The notes: a model not told the origin generated them from the letters alone. DNA of 64,000 nt from Thermoplasmata archaeon (GCA_021844945.1 JAKBSJ010000001.1:62001-126000); one strand, 5' to 3'; positions 26,226 through 35,960 are shown, counted from the stretch's first letter. Numbers and translations are program-made.

Positions 26226-26383
26226 CGATCCGCGGCGAGGGCACGGGGAGGATGAGGGTTTCGCAGGACGGGTCGGCGCGAAGCTCGAGGAGCCCCGATA
26301 GCTGGTGGTGCGAGCGACATCGGCCCCGGCACTTTCAAATCCCCGTCCGGGCTGGCACGGCCAGCGAAAGGAGCGCAACAGCG

Positions 26384-27154
26384 ATGGAGATGCAACCGGG
26401 ACAGATGGCGTACGACCGGGCGAGCACGGTCTTTTCCCCGGACGGGCGCCTATTCCAGGTCGAGTACGCCCTCCAAGCGATCCAGATGGGCGGGACCGCC
26501 GTCGCCGTCACCTACGAGGGCGGGATCGTCTTCGTCGCCTACCGCAATCTTCCCGTCAGCTCGCTCGCGGATGCCGGATCGATCGAGAAGAGCTTCGCCA
26601 TCGACACGGGCCTCGGGTGCGTCACCGCCGGGCTGATCGCGGATTCCCGCGTGCTCGTCGAGTTTCTCCGCGTCGAAGCGCAGCGTCACCGCCTCCTCTA
26701 CAACGAGGTTGCCCCGTACACGCTTCTCGGCAGCAGCCTCGGGACCCTCCTGCAGCAGTACACCCAGTATGGCGGAACGCGACCGTTCGCCGTCTCGCTG
26801 CTCCTGGGCGGATTCACGAACGGAGTCCCCGGCCTCATCGAACTCGATCCGAGCGGCGCGACGATCGGGTGGAAAGCCTACGCGATCGGCCGAAACCGAC
26901 GGGCCGTGGCCGACTTCCTCGAGGAAAAGATCCCCGACAAGCGGACGGAAGAGACCGCGTTCCAGCTCGCGGTCCAGGCGGTCGCGGAGGGCTCGCAGAC
27001 CCCGTTCCCGCCGGACGCGCTCGATGTCTCGATCCTGACGCCGGAGAGCGAGCTCCACCGAGTTGCGCCGGCCGAGATCGCCCGCCGCGTCCAGGGAATG
27101 CCGTTCATCGGCACTCCGGACCGCTCGGGCGGGAAGTCGAACGCCAAAGCCTAG
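26384..27154 (+). CDS. psmA: Proteasome alpha subunit PsmA
   Basis: The alpha subunit forms the outer rings and gate of the archaeal 20S proteasome. The 256-residue chain begins with the gate segment MAYDRASTVFSPDGRLFQVEYA, whose YDRA motif and Pro-turn are diagnostic of alpha subunits. It has no catalytic threonine. The ATG at 26384 gives eight residues before YDRAS, the usual spacing. The C-terminal tail is short and basic and unlike the HbYX motif of the regulatory ATPase. It converges on uvrC with ten bases between. Confidence 0.95.
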   Translation: MEMQPGQMAYDRASTVFSPDGRLFQVEYALQAIQMGGTAVAVTYEGGIVFVAYRNLPVSSLADAGSIEKSFAIDTGLGCVTAGLIADSRVLVEFLRVEAQRHRLLYNEVAPYTLLGSSLGTLLQQYTQYGGTRPFAVSLLLGGFTNGVPGLIELDPSGATIGWKAYAIGRNRRAVADFLEEKIPDKRTEETAFQLAVQAVAEGSQTPFPPDALDVSILTPESELHRVAPAEIARRVQGMPFIGTPDRSGGKSNAKA

Positions 27155-27164
27155 GCACCCGACG

Positions 27165-28910
27165 CTACGCGCGGTGGGGGGAACCCGCCGTGCGCGCGCG
27201 GTGCGAGGCCGCCTCGTCCATCTCGTCCCGGAGCCGCATCCGTCGGCGCGTACGATGGTACGTGATGGCGAAGCGGTGGGCCTCGTCGCGCACCGCCCGT
27301 AGGAGCAGCATCGGCGCTGCGTTGGGGTTCGGCCTGCGCGGCTCCCTCCGGTCGGGGACGTAGATCTCCTCCTCGCGTTTCGCGAGGCCGATGGTCGGGA
27401 ACCTCTCCGCGATTCCAAGCGCCGCAAGGCTCGATAGGGCGCTCCCCAGCTGGCCCGGCCCGCCGTCGATGAGCAGGAGGTCCGGTAGGACCTCCGCGTC
27501 CGCCAGCCGCCGAGCGTAGCGCCGACGTACCACCTCGGCGATCATCGCGAAGTCGTTCGTCCCCTCGACCGAGCGAATCCGGTAGCGTCGGTACTCCGAT
27601 TTCTTCGGAGCGCCGTTCTCGAAGACCACCACCGACCCCACCGCCTCGTATCCCTGGAAGATCGAGATGTCGATCCCTTCGATCCTCCGAGGCAAGGTCG
27701 GGAGCTCGAGCAGGTTCTGAAGCGCGACGAGCACCTCGCGGGGAGCCGCCCGGGGTTCCACATGCGTGAGGCTCGAGCGCGCGAGGCTCGCGGCGAGCCG
27801 AGCGAGGGAGGCGTAGCGTCCCGTGGGCCGGAATTGCACGTCGATCCCGCGCGCGCCGAACAGCTCGTCCAACGCGGAATCGATGCCGGCCGGCCGCGCT
27901 GCATCGACGTAGATCCTCTCGGGCAGCTCGACCTGGTTCCCGTAGTACTGGGCGAGGAACTGACGGAGGACCTCGCCCGGCTCGGGAACGTCGTCGGCCG
28001 GTATGGCGAGCACGTGCGGCTCGGTCTCCCGGACCTCTCCGTCCTCGATCCGAAGGAGGCCCACCGCCACCCGGAGCGTCGACGGTTCGTCGGGATAGGC
28101 GAGGCTGAGGACATCGACCCGGCCGGACCCACGGCCGATGACATGCTGGCGGTCGAGCAAGGCTCCGAGCCCCTCAAGGGCGTCGCGCAGGTGGCCGGCC
28201 CGCTCGTACTCCTGGGCCCGGGCGGCCGCGCGCATCTGCTCTTCCAGGATCGGCTTCATCTCGGCCCCATGGCCGCGGAGGATCTGCGCGGATAGTTCGG
28301 CTCGATGGCGGTACTCCTCGTTCGAGATCGCCCCGATGCACGGCGCGCTGCACACGCCGAGGTGGTAGTACAGACACGCCTCCCGCGGGAGACGAATGCA
28401 ACGTCGGAGCTGGAAGGTGTCCGTGAGGAGCTTCTGCACCCCGCGGGCCTCGCGGGCGCTGACGTACGGTCCGAAGAGGAGGGTACCCGATCCCCGTCGG
28501 GGTCGCCGGACGAACAGCAGCCGAGGAAGCTCTTCGCCCATCGTGAGGGCCAGGTACGGGAAGCTCCGGTCGTCTTTCAGGAGGGTGTTGAGAGGGGGTT
28601 GATACTGCTTGATCAGGCTGGCTTCGAGAAGCAGCGCTTCCCGCTCGCTCGTGGTCGGAACGAACTCGACGCTCGAGCTCTGGGCGAGGATCGACCCGTC
28701 CTTCTCGATGCGGGCCCGCAGGTGGTCCAGCACCCGGCGCCGGAGGCTCCGGGCCTTCCCAACGTAGACGACCGTTCCCTGCGGCGAGCGAAAGAGGTAG
28801 ACCCCGGGGACGTCCGGTCCTCGCCGGAACCCCTCTCCCGACGCCGCGGCAAGTTGGCTCGCCGGCACGAACGACGGCGGCTCGATCGGCGCGTGGGGCG
28901 GCTCGGTCAT
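27165..28910 (-). CDS. uvrC: Excinuclease ABC subunit C, lacking the C-terminal helix-hairpin-helix region
   Basis: UvrC cuts DNA on both sides of a lesion. The 581-residue protein has the GIY-YIG nuclease domain (VPGVYLFRS, VVYVGKARSLRRRV, about residues 30-65), four conserved cysteines (CIRLPREACLYYHLGVCSAPC region), the UVR helix near 205, and the RNase H-like second nuclease (GIDISIFQGYEAVGS, PDLLLIDGGPGQL). It stops about 25 residues after HRFAITYHR, so the usual tandem helix-hairpin-helix DNA-binding domain is absent, and psmA immediately follows, leaving no room for it. It overlaps uvrA by four bases (ATGA). Confidence 0.92.
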   Translation of the reverse strand: MTEPPHAPIEPPSFVPASQLAAASGEGFRRGPDVPGVYLFRSPQGTVVYVGKARSLRRRVLDHLRARIEKDGSILAQSSSVEFVPTTSEREALLLEASLIKQYQPPLNTLLKDDRSFPYLALTMGEELPRLLFVRRPRRGSGTLLFGPYVSAREARGVQKLLTDTFQLRRCIRLPREACLYYHLGVCSAPCIGAISNEEYRHRAELSAQILRGHGAEMKPILEEQMRAAARAQEYERAGHLRDALEGLGALLDRQHVIGRGSGRVDVLSLAYPDEPSTLRVAVGLLRIEDGEVRETEPHVLAIPADDVPEPGEVLRQFLAQYYGNQVELPERIYVDAARPAGIDSALDELFGARGIDVQFRPTGRYASLARLAASLARSSLTHVEPRAAPREVLVALQNLLELPTLPRRIEGIDISIFQGYEAVGSVVVFENGAPKKSEYRRYRIRSVEGTNDFAMIAEVVRRRYARRLADAEVLPDLLLIDGGPGQLGSALSSLAALGIAERFPTIGLAKREEEIYVPDRREPRRPNPNAAPMLLLRAVRDEAHRFAITYHRTRRRMRLRDEMDEAASHRARTAGSPHRA

Positions 28911-31753
28911 CGCGCCGGCAGTCGGCGAGGTGCGGCGCGGGCCGCCGGAAGCATCGGGGCAAGGAACTTCGCGGTGTACGAGCCTTTCGCCTGCGCCACG
29001 TCCTCGGGCGTTCCGCTCGCGAGGAGGTGGCCCCCCTCGGCGCCGCCCTCGGGCCCGAGGTCGATGAGCCAATCCGCGGACTTGAGCACGTCCAGATTGT
29101 GTTCGATGACCAGCACGGTGTTGCCGCCCTCGCGGAGCCGGAAGAGGACCTGCAGGAGCCGGTCCACATCCGCGAAGTGGAGGCCCGTCGTCGGTTCGTC
29201 GAGCAGGTAGAGGGTCCGCCCGGTCGGGGGCTTCCCGAGCTCGAAGGCGATCTTGATACGCTGCGCTTCGCCCCCGGACAAGGTGGTGGCGCTCTGGCCA
29301 AGGGTGATGTAGCCGAGCCCGACCTCGCTCAAAAGGCGCAGGCGGGACTCGATGCGTCGGTGGTTCGCAAAGAAGCCGAGCGCGTCGTCGACCGTCAGCG
29401 CGAGGACATCGGCGATCGACTTCCCCTTGAAGCGGACCTCGAGCGTCTCGGCGTTGAAGCGCTGGCCGTGGCACTCCTCGCAGACCACGTAGACGTCCGG
29501 GAGGAAGTGCATCTCGTAGCGGATCACCCCGTCGCCGTCGCACGCTTCGCAGCGCCCTCCCGGAACGTTGAAGCTGAAGCGTCCGGGAGCGAAGCCGCGC
29601 GCCTTCGCCTCGGGAAGGCTCGCGAACAGCTCCCGGATCGGGGTCATCAACCCGGTGTAGGTTGCCGGGTTGCTGCGGGGCGTGCGGCCGATCGGGGACT
29701 GGTCGATGAGAAGGACCCGGTCGATCTGGTCGATCCCCTCGATGTAGTCGTGCCGGCCCGGTGTATCCCGGCCCAGGCCGAGGTGTCGGCACACGGCCTT
29801 GTACAGGATCTCGTCCATCAACGTCGACTTGCCACTGCCCGATACCCCGGACAGCGCCACGAACAGGCCCAGCGGGATTCGGATATCATCGCCCTTGAGA
29901 TTGTTCTCGCGAGGTCCGTGGATCACGAGCTCGCGCTCGGTCGGTCGCCGCCGCGCGCTCGGTACGGCGATAGACCGTCGGCCGCTGAGGAATTCTCCGG
30001 TGAGGGAACCGGGTGCCGCTCCGATAGCTCCCGGGGGCCCGGTGTAGAGGACCTGTCCGCCGTGGAGGCCGGCCCCGGGGCCGAGGTCCACGAGCCAGTC
30101 CGACTCGCGCATCGTTTCCTCGTCGTGCTCGACTACGAGCAGCGTGTTGCCCAGGTCCCGTAGCGCCTTCAACGTCGTCAGGAGCCGCCGATTGTCCCGG
30201 GGGTGGAGTCCGATCGAGGGTTCGTCCAAGATGTACAGCACGCCGACGAGCCCGCTCCCGATCTGGGTGGCGAGGGCGATTCGCTCGGCCTCGCCTCCGC
30301 TGAGCGTGGAGCTCGCGCGGTCGAGGGAGAGGTACGTGAGGCCCACGTTCCGAAGGAAACCCAGCCGCGAGCGGATCTCTCGTACGACCTGACCGGCGAT
30401 GGACTCTTCCCGGTCGTCGAGCCGGAGGTCTTCGAACCACGCGCTCGACTCCGCGACGGTCATACAAGCCACGTCGGCGATCGATCGGTCCCGGACCGTG
30501 ACCGCGAGGCTCTCGGGCTTCAGTCGCCGGCCGCCGCAGCTTCGGCACGGATGGAACGCCATGAAGCCCATGTAGAACTCCTTCACGCTCTCGGACTTCG
30601 TCTGCTTCCATCGCCGCTCGACCGCGGCGACCAGTCCCTCGGTGAGCCACGCGCCGCCCCACCACCAGCGGGACCATCGCGGGCTCCCTCCGAGGGTTTT
30701 CTCGGAGCCCTGCATCAACGCCTTCCAGCCGGCCTCCGAGAGTTCGCGCACCGGCCGCCGCGGGTTGTAGCCGTAGAGGGCGCCGAACCGCTCGAGCGCC
30801 TCCCGGCCCGGCGTGAGCCCCCAGACGGCGATCGCCTTGGTGAGTGGCTTGTCACGGTCCGGGATGATCAGGTCCGGATCGGCGTGCAGGGTAGCGCCGA
30901 TGCCGAGACACTCGGGACAGGCGCCGAACGGATTGTTGAAGCTGAACATCCGCGGCGCGAGCTCGTCCATCGAGAACCCGCACACCGGGCAGCCGCGGCG
31001 GCTGGAGAAGACGCTGCGTTCTCCCTTCGGGCCGCGCACGATCACGAGGCCGTCGGCGAGCGTGCGTCCGAGTTCGACCGCTTCGGCGAGCCGTGTCGTC
31101 TCGCCCGCGTCGAGGACGAACGAGTCCACGATGACCTCGATCGAGTGCTGGCGGTTCTTGTCGAGCTTCGGTGCGGTTCCCGTCGCCCTCACTTCGGTGC
31201 CATCGATGACGAGGCGTCGATAGCCGTCGGCGCGGAGCTTCTCGATCGCCTCGCGGTGTTCGCCTTTCTTTGCGCTCACCACCGGCGCGAGGATCTCGAT
31301 CCGTTGTCCCGTCGAGCGGGCGGCGATCGTGTGCACGATGCGGTCGACCGATTGCGGCACGATCTCGGTCCCGTCGTTCGGACAGTGCGGGACGCCGACG
31401 CGCGCGAAGAGCAGGCGCAGGTAGTCGTGGATCTCGGTGACCGTGCCGACCGTGGAGCGCGGGTTGCGGCTCCCCGCTCTCTGCTCGATCGCGATGGCCG
31501 GAGATAGCCCGTCGATCGAGTCGACGTCGGGCTTGTCCATCTGCCCGAGGAACTGGCGAGCGTAGGCGGAGAGGCTCTCGATGTACCGGCGTTGTCCCTC
31601 GGCGTAGAGCGTATCGAACGCTAAGGACGACTTACCGGAGCCACTGACCCCGGTGATCACGATGAACCGGTTGCGGGGCAGGTCGAGCGAGATGTTCTTC
31701 AGGTTGTGCTGTCGAGCACCGCGAACGCGGATGGCGTCGGTGGGTTCGGGCAC
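28907..31753 (-). CDS. uvrA: Excinuclease ABC subunit A
   Basis: UvrA is the damage-sensing ATPase of nucleotide excision repair. The 948-residue protein is full length, with two ABC modules (Walker A ITGVSGSGKSSLAF near residue 33 and LSGVSGSGKSTLMD near 630) and signature motifs TLSGGEAERI and TLSGGEAQRI. Zinc-binding cysteines occur in CPVCGFSM/ACPEC, CRSCGGRRL and CEACDGDG/VCEEC. It is co-transcribed with uvrC. UvrB is not in the window. Archaeal uvr genes are generally thought to have been acquired from bacteria. Confidence 0.96.
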   Translation of the reverse strand: MPEPTDAIRVRGARQHNLKNISLDLPRNRFIVITGVSGSGKSSLAFDTLYAEGQRRYIESLSAYARQFLGQMDKPDVDSIDGLSPAIAIEQRAGSRNPRSTVGTVTEIHDYLRLLFARVGVPHCPNDGTEIVPQSVDRIVHTIAARSTGQRIEILAPVVSAKKGEHREAIEKLRADGYRRLVIDGTEVRATGTAPKLDKNRQHSIEVIVDSFVLDAGETTRLAEAVELGRTLADGLVIVRGPKGERSVFSSRRGCPVCGFSMDELAPRMFSFNNPFGACPECLGIGATLHADPDLIIPDRDKPLTKAIAVWGLTPGREALERFGALYGYNPRRPVRELSEAGWKALMQGSEKTLGGSPRWSRWWWGGAWLTEGLVAAVERRWKQTKSESVKEFYMGFMAFHPCRSCGGRRLKPESLAVTVRDRSIADVACMTVAESSAWFEDLRLDDREESIAGQVVREIRSRLGFLRNVGLTYLSLDRASSTLSGGEAERIALATQIGSGLVGVLYILDEPSIGLHPRDNRRLLTTLKALRDLGNTLLVVEHDEETMRESDWLVDLGPGAGLHGGQVLYTGPPGAIGAAPGSLTGEFLSGRRSIAVPSARRRPTERELVIHGPRENNLKGDDIRIPLGLFVALSGVSGSGKSTLMDEILYKAVCRHLGLGRDTPGRHDYIEGIDQIDRVLLIDQSPIGRTPRSNPATYTGLMTPIRELFASLPEAKARGFAPGRFSFNVPGGRCEACDGDGVIRYEMHFLPDVYVVCEECHGQRFNAETLEVRFKGKSIADVLALTVDDALGFFANHRRIESRLRLLSEVGLGYITLGQSATTLSGGEAQRIKIAFELGKPPTGRTLYLLDEPTTGLHFADVDRLLQVLFRLREGGNTVLVIEHNLDVLKSADWLIDLGPEGGAEGGHLLASGTPEDVAQAKGSYTAKFLAPMLPAARAAPRRLPAR

Positions 31754-31771
31754 AGGGTCGTCGCTCCCAAC

Positions 31772-32500
31772 TCACGCCGGGAGCAGCTCCCGAACGGTCG
31801 CTTCCAGGCGTCGCAGCACGTGCTCTTGGATCTTCAGTCCGATCTGAGCGCTGGCGGGCCGCGTGTCGCCGATGACGCTCTCCGGCCATGCCTCGGGTCC
31901 GACCGGCCCGGGGACGAAGCCGCTGCCGCGGGTCGCGACCACCGGTCGCACCGGCCCCACCGTCTGCGGAGCAAGCGCGAGGACCCGAGAGGTCTCAAGG
32001 AGACCCGCGTGACCGTCCGTCGCGGGCGCCAGCTCCCCCCGGAGCTCGTAGACGAATTCGTAGTCCGACAGGACCACGATCCGCGTCCCCGGGTAGCTGC
32101 GCATGGTATAGTCGGCGGCCTCCCGAAGAGCCGCCATGTGGCCCCGCTGGGCGTGACCCGAGATCACGAGCGTGCGCCGCACCCCCATCCGGGCAAGCTC
32201 TCCGAGAACTCCCGCCGCATACCGGTCCAGGTCGTGCATGGGGAGGGACACGGTGCCGGCGAAGCGGCTCGCTTCTGGAGCTACTCCGTAGGGCAGGGTC
32301 GGCGCGATGACCGCATCGACGCGCTCGGCGAGCATCCGGGAGGTCACCTCGGCCTGGATCTGGTCGGCGCCCAGAGGAAGGTGGGGCCCGTGGGCCTCCA
32401 GGGCGCCCACCGGCACGATCACGAGCGGATTCGTCGAGAGGCGAGCCTCCCACGATCTCGAGTCAAGGTTCAAAAGGTACGTCGCGGTCCCCATTCTCAC
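31772..32500 (-). CDS. Creatininase-family amidohydrolase
   Basis: The 242-residue protein has the metal-binding motifs of the creatininase fold: VPVGALEAHGPHLPLGADQ near residue 30 (Glu, His, Asp ligands), VISGHAQRGHM near 115, and TDGHAGLLETS near 160. In archaea one member (ArfB) opens formylated intermediates in riboflavin and F420 biosynthesis; creatinine hydrolysis is bacterial. The expected HGNGGN motif is GHAQRGHM here. ArfB-like function is plausible but unproven. The first codon (GTG 32500) lies about 24 bases after a TTAAATA box, so the message is leaderless. Confidence 0.78.
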   Translation of the reverse strand: MRMGTATYLLNLDSRSWEARLSTNPLVIVPVGALEAHGPHLPLGADQIQAEVTSRMLAERVDAVIAPTLPYGVAPEASRFAGTVSLPMHDLDRYAAGVLGELARMGVRRTLVISGHAQRGHMAALREAADYTMRSYPGTRIVVLSDYEFVYELRGELAPATDGHAGLLETSRVLALAPQTVGPVRPVVATRGSGFVPGPVGPEAWPESVIGDTRPASAQIGLKIQEHVLRRLEATVRELLPA

Positions 32501-32517
32501 GTATCCAAGTCGGTGAG

Positions 32518-32530
32518 GCTATTTAAGGCG
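32518..32530 (-). promoter_or_regulatory. TATA box of the creatininase-family gene
   Basis: CGCCTTAAATAGCC on the minus strand is a good archaeal TATA box about 24 bases before GTG 32500. Confidence 0.65.
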
Positions 32531-32570
32531 CAACGGGAGGGAACGTAACACCCTACCCGTACCGCCGAGT

Positions 32571-35066
32571 TCAAGGGACCGGATCCGCCGGCCCCGCCTC
32601 CGGCTGGACCGGCTCCGGGGTGACGGCAGGCGTGCGGCGCGGGCGAGTACGTCCCGCAGTCACCGCCCGGGAGCGGCGTTTGGGTTCGACGCCTTTCCTC
32701 GCGGCCGAGACCGGCGAGGAGCCTGAACGGCCCCGAGGCCTCGCGATGGTTCGAGCCTTCACCTTCTTCTCGCGCTTCTCCGGCGCGGCACGGGTGGGGC
32801 AGTTCGGGTTGATGCACAAGGTCCAGGGGGGCCGGCCGGCTTCGATGGCGGTGACGACCGGGGCGTGACAGACCGGGCATGGTTCGGGCGAACGCTCGAG
32901 CTTTCCGCGCTGAGGTAGCGGGTACGTCGTACGGCACTCGGGATAGCCCGAGCATCCCACGAAGCGCTTGCCGAGGAACGAGTAGCGGATCTCGAGCGGC
33001 TTACCGCAGGTGGGGCAGGTACCCGCGCGGAACGCTCGGTGGTGCTCCTCGCATTCGGGGTTCATGCAAAAGAGCTCGGGCCGCTGTCCCCGAAAGACGA
33101 TCTTGACCCGCGGCATCCCACACTTCGCGCAGAGAAATTCCGGTGCGGGTTCGACGAAGCCCGCGGCCGGGAGGGGGAAGCTGACCGAGCAGGACGCCGG
33201 ATTGTTGGAGCACTGGATCCACCGCATCCCGCGCGGGCTGCGCTCGATGCGCAGAGCTCCTCCGCACTTCGCGCACGGCCCGACGAAGCGCTGGCGGTCG
33301 AGCGCGCCCCGAATCGTAGCGCGAACCCCCTCGACGTTCTTCGAGAGGAGCGCATAGGCCTCCCGCAGCATCTCGCGGGACTCGCTCAGAACCTCCTCCT
33401 TCGGCTTCTTCGACTCGGCGACGAGCTCCATATCGTCCTCGAGTCGGTGCGTCATCTCAGGGCGGGTGATCACCGGGGCGTAGGCCTTGAGGGCCTCCGT
33501 CACGGCGATCCCGGTGCCGGTGGGCTCGAGCCCGCGCTGGCCCACGTATCGGCGGTCGAAGAGCTTCTGGAGGACATCGTGGCGGGTCGACTTCGTGCCG
33601 AGGCCCAGCCGTTCCATCTCCTGGATCAGCGAGCCTTGCGTGTAGCGTCGCGGAGGCTTCGTCTGCTCCTCGACCAGTCGCACGTCTCGGACCGGGAGCG
33701 TCGCTCCGACGGTGAGGGTCGGTATCGGAATCTCCTCCGGCGTCGAGTACGGATAGACATGATACCATCCCGCGTCCGTGATGGTCTGTCCGGCCGCCTC
33801 GAACGGTTCCGCCCGGATCGCGACCTTCGCGGTGCGCTTGCGGCCGATGGCATCGGGAGCAAGGGTCGCGAGGAAGCGTCGAACCACGAGCTCGTAGACC
33901 TTGGCATGGTCGGGCTTGAGCTTCCGAGGGTCGACGACGCCGGTAGGGTAGATCGGGGGATGGTCCGTCGTCTCGGTGCGACCGCGCGTCGCTCGGAACG
34001 TAGGCTGATCGAGCACGTAGGCGGCTGCCTCGGCGAAAACGCTGTCCCGGAACTTCTCCGCGAGCGTCTTCAGGCCGACGCCGCGGGGATAGACCGTGTT
34101 GTCCGTTCGCGGGTAGCTGATCAGTCCCTGCGTGTACAGATCCTCGGCGATGCGCATCGCGTTGGCAGCGCCCAGCCCGAGACGAGTCGCTTCCGCGACG
34201 AAGAGCGTCGTGGAGAACGGAACCGGAGGGCGCCGGCGTGTCTCTTCCTCGGCGAACTCCTGCACGATCCCTTCGCTCGCGCCCTCGACTTTCGCGAACG
34301 TCCTCAGGGCCTCGGCGTGATCCTCCCAAACCCCATGCGCGTGCTTGAGCTCGAAGCTCTCCTCGCCCACGACGCCGGTTGCGGCAAGCTGCCAGTAGGG
34401 GGTGGGCACGAACTCCTTGATCGTCTGGTCCCGCTCGACCAGCAGCGCGAGGGTCGGGGTTTGGACGCGTCCTACGGAGAGGAAGCTACGGCCCCGCTGT
34501 TCCGCGGTGATCGATAGGAAGCGGGTGAGGACCGCGCCCCATACGAGGTCGATCTCCTGGCGAGCTTCGGCGGCCATCGCCAGCGCGCGGTCGAGCGACT
34601 CGAGGTGTTCGAAGCTCTGCTCGATGGCTTCGCGCGTGAGGGCGCTATAGCGCGCGCGCTTGACCTCGATCGTCGGGTGAACCTTCTGGAGAAGCTCGAG
34701 GCACTCGAGCCCGATCAGCTCCCCTTCCCGGTCGAAGTCGGTAGCGAGGACCACTCGGTCGAACTCGCGCACGATCGACTGGAGCGTCCCGACGATCCCG
34801 CTCTCGGTGACCCGCTTGATTGGAGGTGCGTCCAGGAGCTTGGGAAGGATTTCGAGCTCCCAACCTGCCAGCTCCTCGGGATAATCGAGCTCGACGATAT
34901 GGCCACGGAGGCCCACCACCGCGTACGGACCTTCCGGCCGCTCGAACCGGAAGACGTTCGTCCCCGCGACGCGCGAGCGTTGCATGTGGCCGTCGGAGAG
35001 CACGATGGCGATGCGGAGAGCGGTGTTGAACTTCTCCGCCACCACGAGCGTTCGGATCGGAGCCAT
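32571..35066 (-). CDS. topA: DNA topoisomerase I (type IA) with four zinc ribbons
   Basis: TopA relaxes negatively supercoiled DNA. The 831-residue chain has an N-terminal Toprim domain (LVVAEKFNTALR and VVLATDFDREGE near 105-115), the active-site tyrosine Tyr318 in GLISYPRTDNTVYP, and after about residue 610 four cysteine ribbons: CAKCGGALRI/CSNNPASC, CAKCGMPRV/CMNPEC, CPTCGKPLE/CSGYPEC and CPVCHAPVV/CINPNC. A Lys/Arg/Pro-rich tail of about 70 residues follows. No reverse gyrase helicase domain is fused. It lies 70 bases upstream of the creatininase-family gene on the same strand. Confidence 0.95.
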   Translation of the reverse strand: MAPIRTLVVAEKFNTALRIAIVLSDGHMQRSRVAGTNVFRFERPEGPYAVVGLRGHIVELDYPEELAGWELEILPKLLDAPPIKRVTESGIVGTLQSIVREFDRVVLATDFDREGELIGLECLELLQKVHPTIEVKRARYSALTREAIEQSFEHLESLDRALAMAAEARQEIDLVWGAVLTRFLSITAEQRGRSFLSVGRVQTPTLALLVERDQTIKEFVPTPYWQLAATGVVGEESFELKHAHGVWEDHAEALRTFAKVEGASEGIVQEFAEEETRRRPPVPFSTTLFVAEATRLGLGAANAMRIAEDLYTQGLISYPRTDNTVYPRGVGLKTLAEKFRDSVFAEAAAYVLDQPTFRATRGRTETTDHPPIYPTGVVDPRKLKPDHAKVYELVVRRFLATLAPDAIGRKRTAKVAIRAEPFEAAGQTITDAGWYHVYPYSTPEEIPIPTLTVGATLPVRDVRLVEEQTKPPRRYTQGSLIQEMERLGLGTKSTRHDVLQKLFDRRYVGQRGLEPTGTGIAVTEALKAYAPVITRPEMTHRLEDDMELVAESKKPKEEVLSESREMLREAYALLSKNVEGVRATIRGALDRQRFVGPCAKCGGALRIERSPRGMRWIQCSNNPASCSVSFPLPAAGFVEPAPEFLCAKCGMPRVKIVFRGQRPELFCMNPECEEHHRAFRAGTCPTCGKPLEIRYSFLGKRFVGCSGYPECRTTYPLPQRGKLERSPEPCPVCHAPVVTAIEAGRPPWTLCINPNCPTRAAPEKREKKVKARTIARPRGRSGSSPVSAARKGVEPKRRSRAVTAGRTRPRRTPAVTPEPVQPEAGPADPVP

Positions 35067-35230
35067 GTCCGCGTTACATGGCCGGGTCAGCTAGATAACC
35101 GTAGGGGCGGACGTTCGCGGACCGGGCGCTCTGAACGCCCGCACGCGCGCGCGCATGCCCTAGGGAGGGCAAGGGCCGGAGGCTCGCTCGACCGGCATTC
35201 GGGTCGCGGCGCTCATCCATCGCCAACCTG

Positions 35231-35240
35231 TCATATACCC
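35231..35240 (+). promoter_or_regulatory. TATA box of tRNA-Phe
   Basis: CATATACCC lies about 33 bases before the tRNA 5' end at 35269. Confidence 0.5.
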
Positions 35241-35268
35241 GGAACGATAGGCGAGCGCACGTCGTGAT

Positions 35269-35342
35269 GCCGCGGTAACTCAGTTTGGGAGAGTGCAAGA
35301 CTGAAGATCTTGAAGCCGCCGGTTCAAGCCCGGCCCGCGGCA
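35269..35342 (+). tRNA. tRNA-Phe(GAA)
   Basis: Acceptor GCCGCGG pairs with CCGCGGC, discriminator A. The anticodon arm is CAAGA-CTGAAGA-TCTTG with anticodon GAA, and the T arm is GCCGG-TTCAAGC-CCGGC. It has 74 nt and no intron. Confidence 0.95.
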
Positions 35343-35429
35343 TCTCCTCGCGACGGCGCGATCGGCTCCGGTTCGAGCGGTTGAATCCGGCGGCCCCACC
35401 GGGCCGCCGGGGAACGAGTTCTCCTCGAC

Positions 35430-35960
35430 CTAGCGGACCGGGACAAACCAGACGTCCGTGATGGAGTACTTCGGGTTCGGATCGAACCTCGCCTCGACCG
35501 GCATGCCGACGTAGAGGTCGGATTCGACCGCGTCCTTGAGGCGTACGAGCATCACGCTACCGATCCCTTCGAACTCGACCAGCGCGAGGTTGTACGGGGT
35601 CTCCTTGAGGAACGCTTCGCTGCCGAAGTGGCACGTCGTCCACGAGTGGACCTTGCCCCGCAGCGGAAGATCGATCCACTCCGTCGCTGCGCCGCAGCGC
35701 ATGCAGTGACCCCTCGGGGTCGCGAACGTAGCGCCACAGCGTCGCGCGGTGCACTTCGAACCCATCAGCTTCCCGTTCGCCAGCCCGAGAAAGAACGGGG
35801 AGTCTTCGGCGTAGCTGTGGATGTAGTTGATCGAGTACGGGTAGTGGATGACGAGGCTTTCCACGCCGTTCGCGTCCCGGAATATCGCGGCGCCGCTCCT
35901 CTCGATCTCGGCCTGTACGTCACGGAACTTCTCGTAGACCGGAGGTGGAGCGCGCGCCAT
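35430..35960 (-). CDS. DUF35 zinc-ribbon/OB-fold protein, thiolase partner
   Basis: The 176-residue protein has a rubredoxin-like zinc ribbon (CTARRCGATFATPRGHCMRC region, about residues 70-92) followed by an OB fold ending in MLVRLKDA and ARFDPNP. In archaea DUF35 proteins bridge acetoacetyl-CoA thiolase and HMG-CoA synthase, channelling the first steps of the mevalonate pathway. The gene overlaps the upstream thiolase by one base (ATGA arrangement), as expected for that partnership. HMG-CoA synthase is not in the window. The zinc ligands are all present. Confidence 0.85.
   Translation of the reverse strand: MARAPPPVYEKFRDVQAEIERSGAAIFRDANGVESLVIHYPYSINYIHSYAEDSPFFLGLANGKLMGSKCTARRCGATFATPRGHCMRCGAATEWIDLPLRGKVHSWTTCHFGSEAFLKETPYNLALVEFEGIGSVMLVRLKDAVESDLYVGMPVEARFDPNPKYSITDVWFVPVR

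Noticed and set aside
26252-26383. Extended N terminus of the proteasome alpha subunit
   Set aside because: Family members begin a few residues before YDRA; the extension is Ser/Arg-rich and overlaps the divergent gene's upstream region.
30203-31507. Very long plus-strand open frames opposite uvrA, topA, thiolase and the M2 peptidase
   Set aside because: They are the antisense of strongly conserved genes; long antisense frames arise from high G/C at third codon positions.
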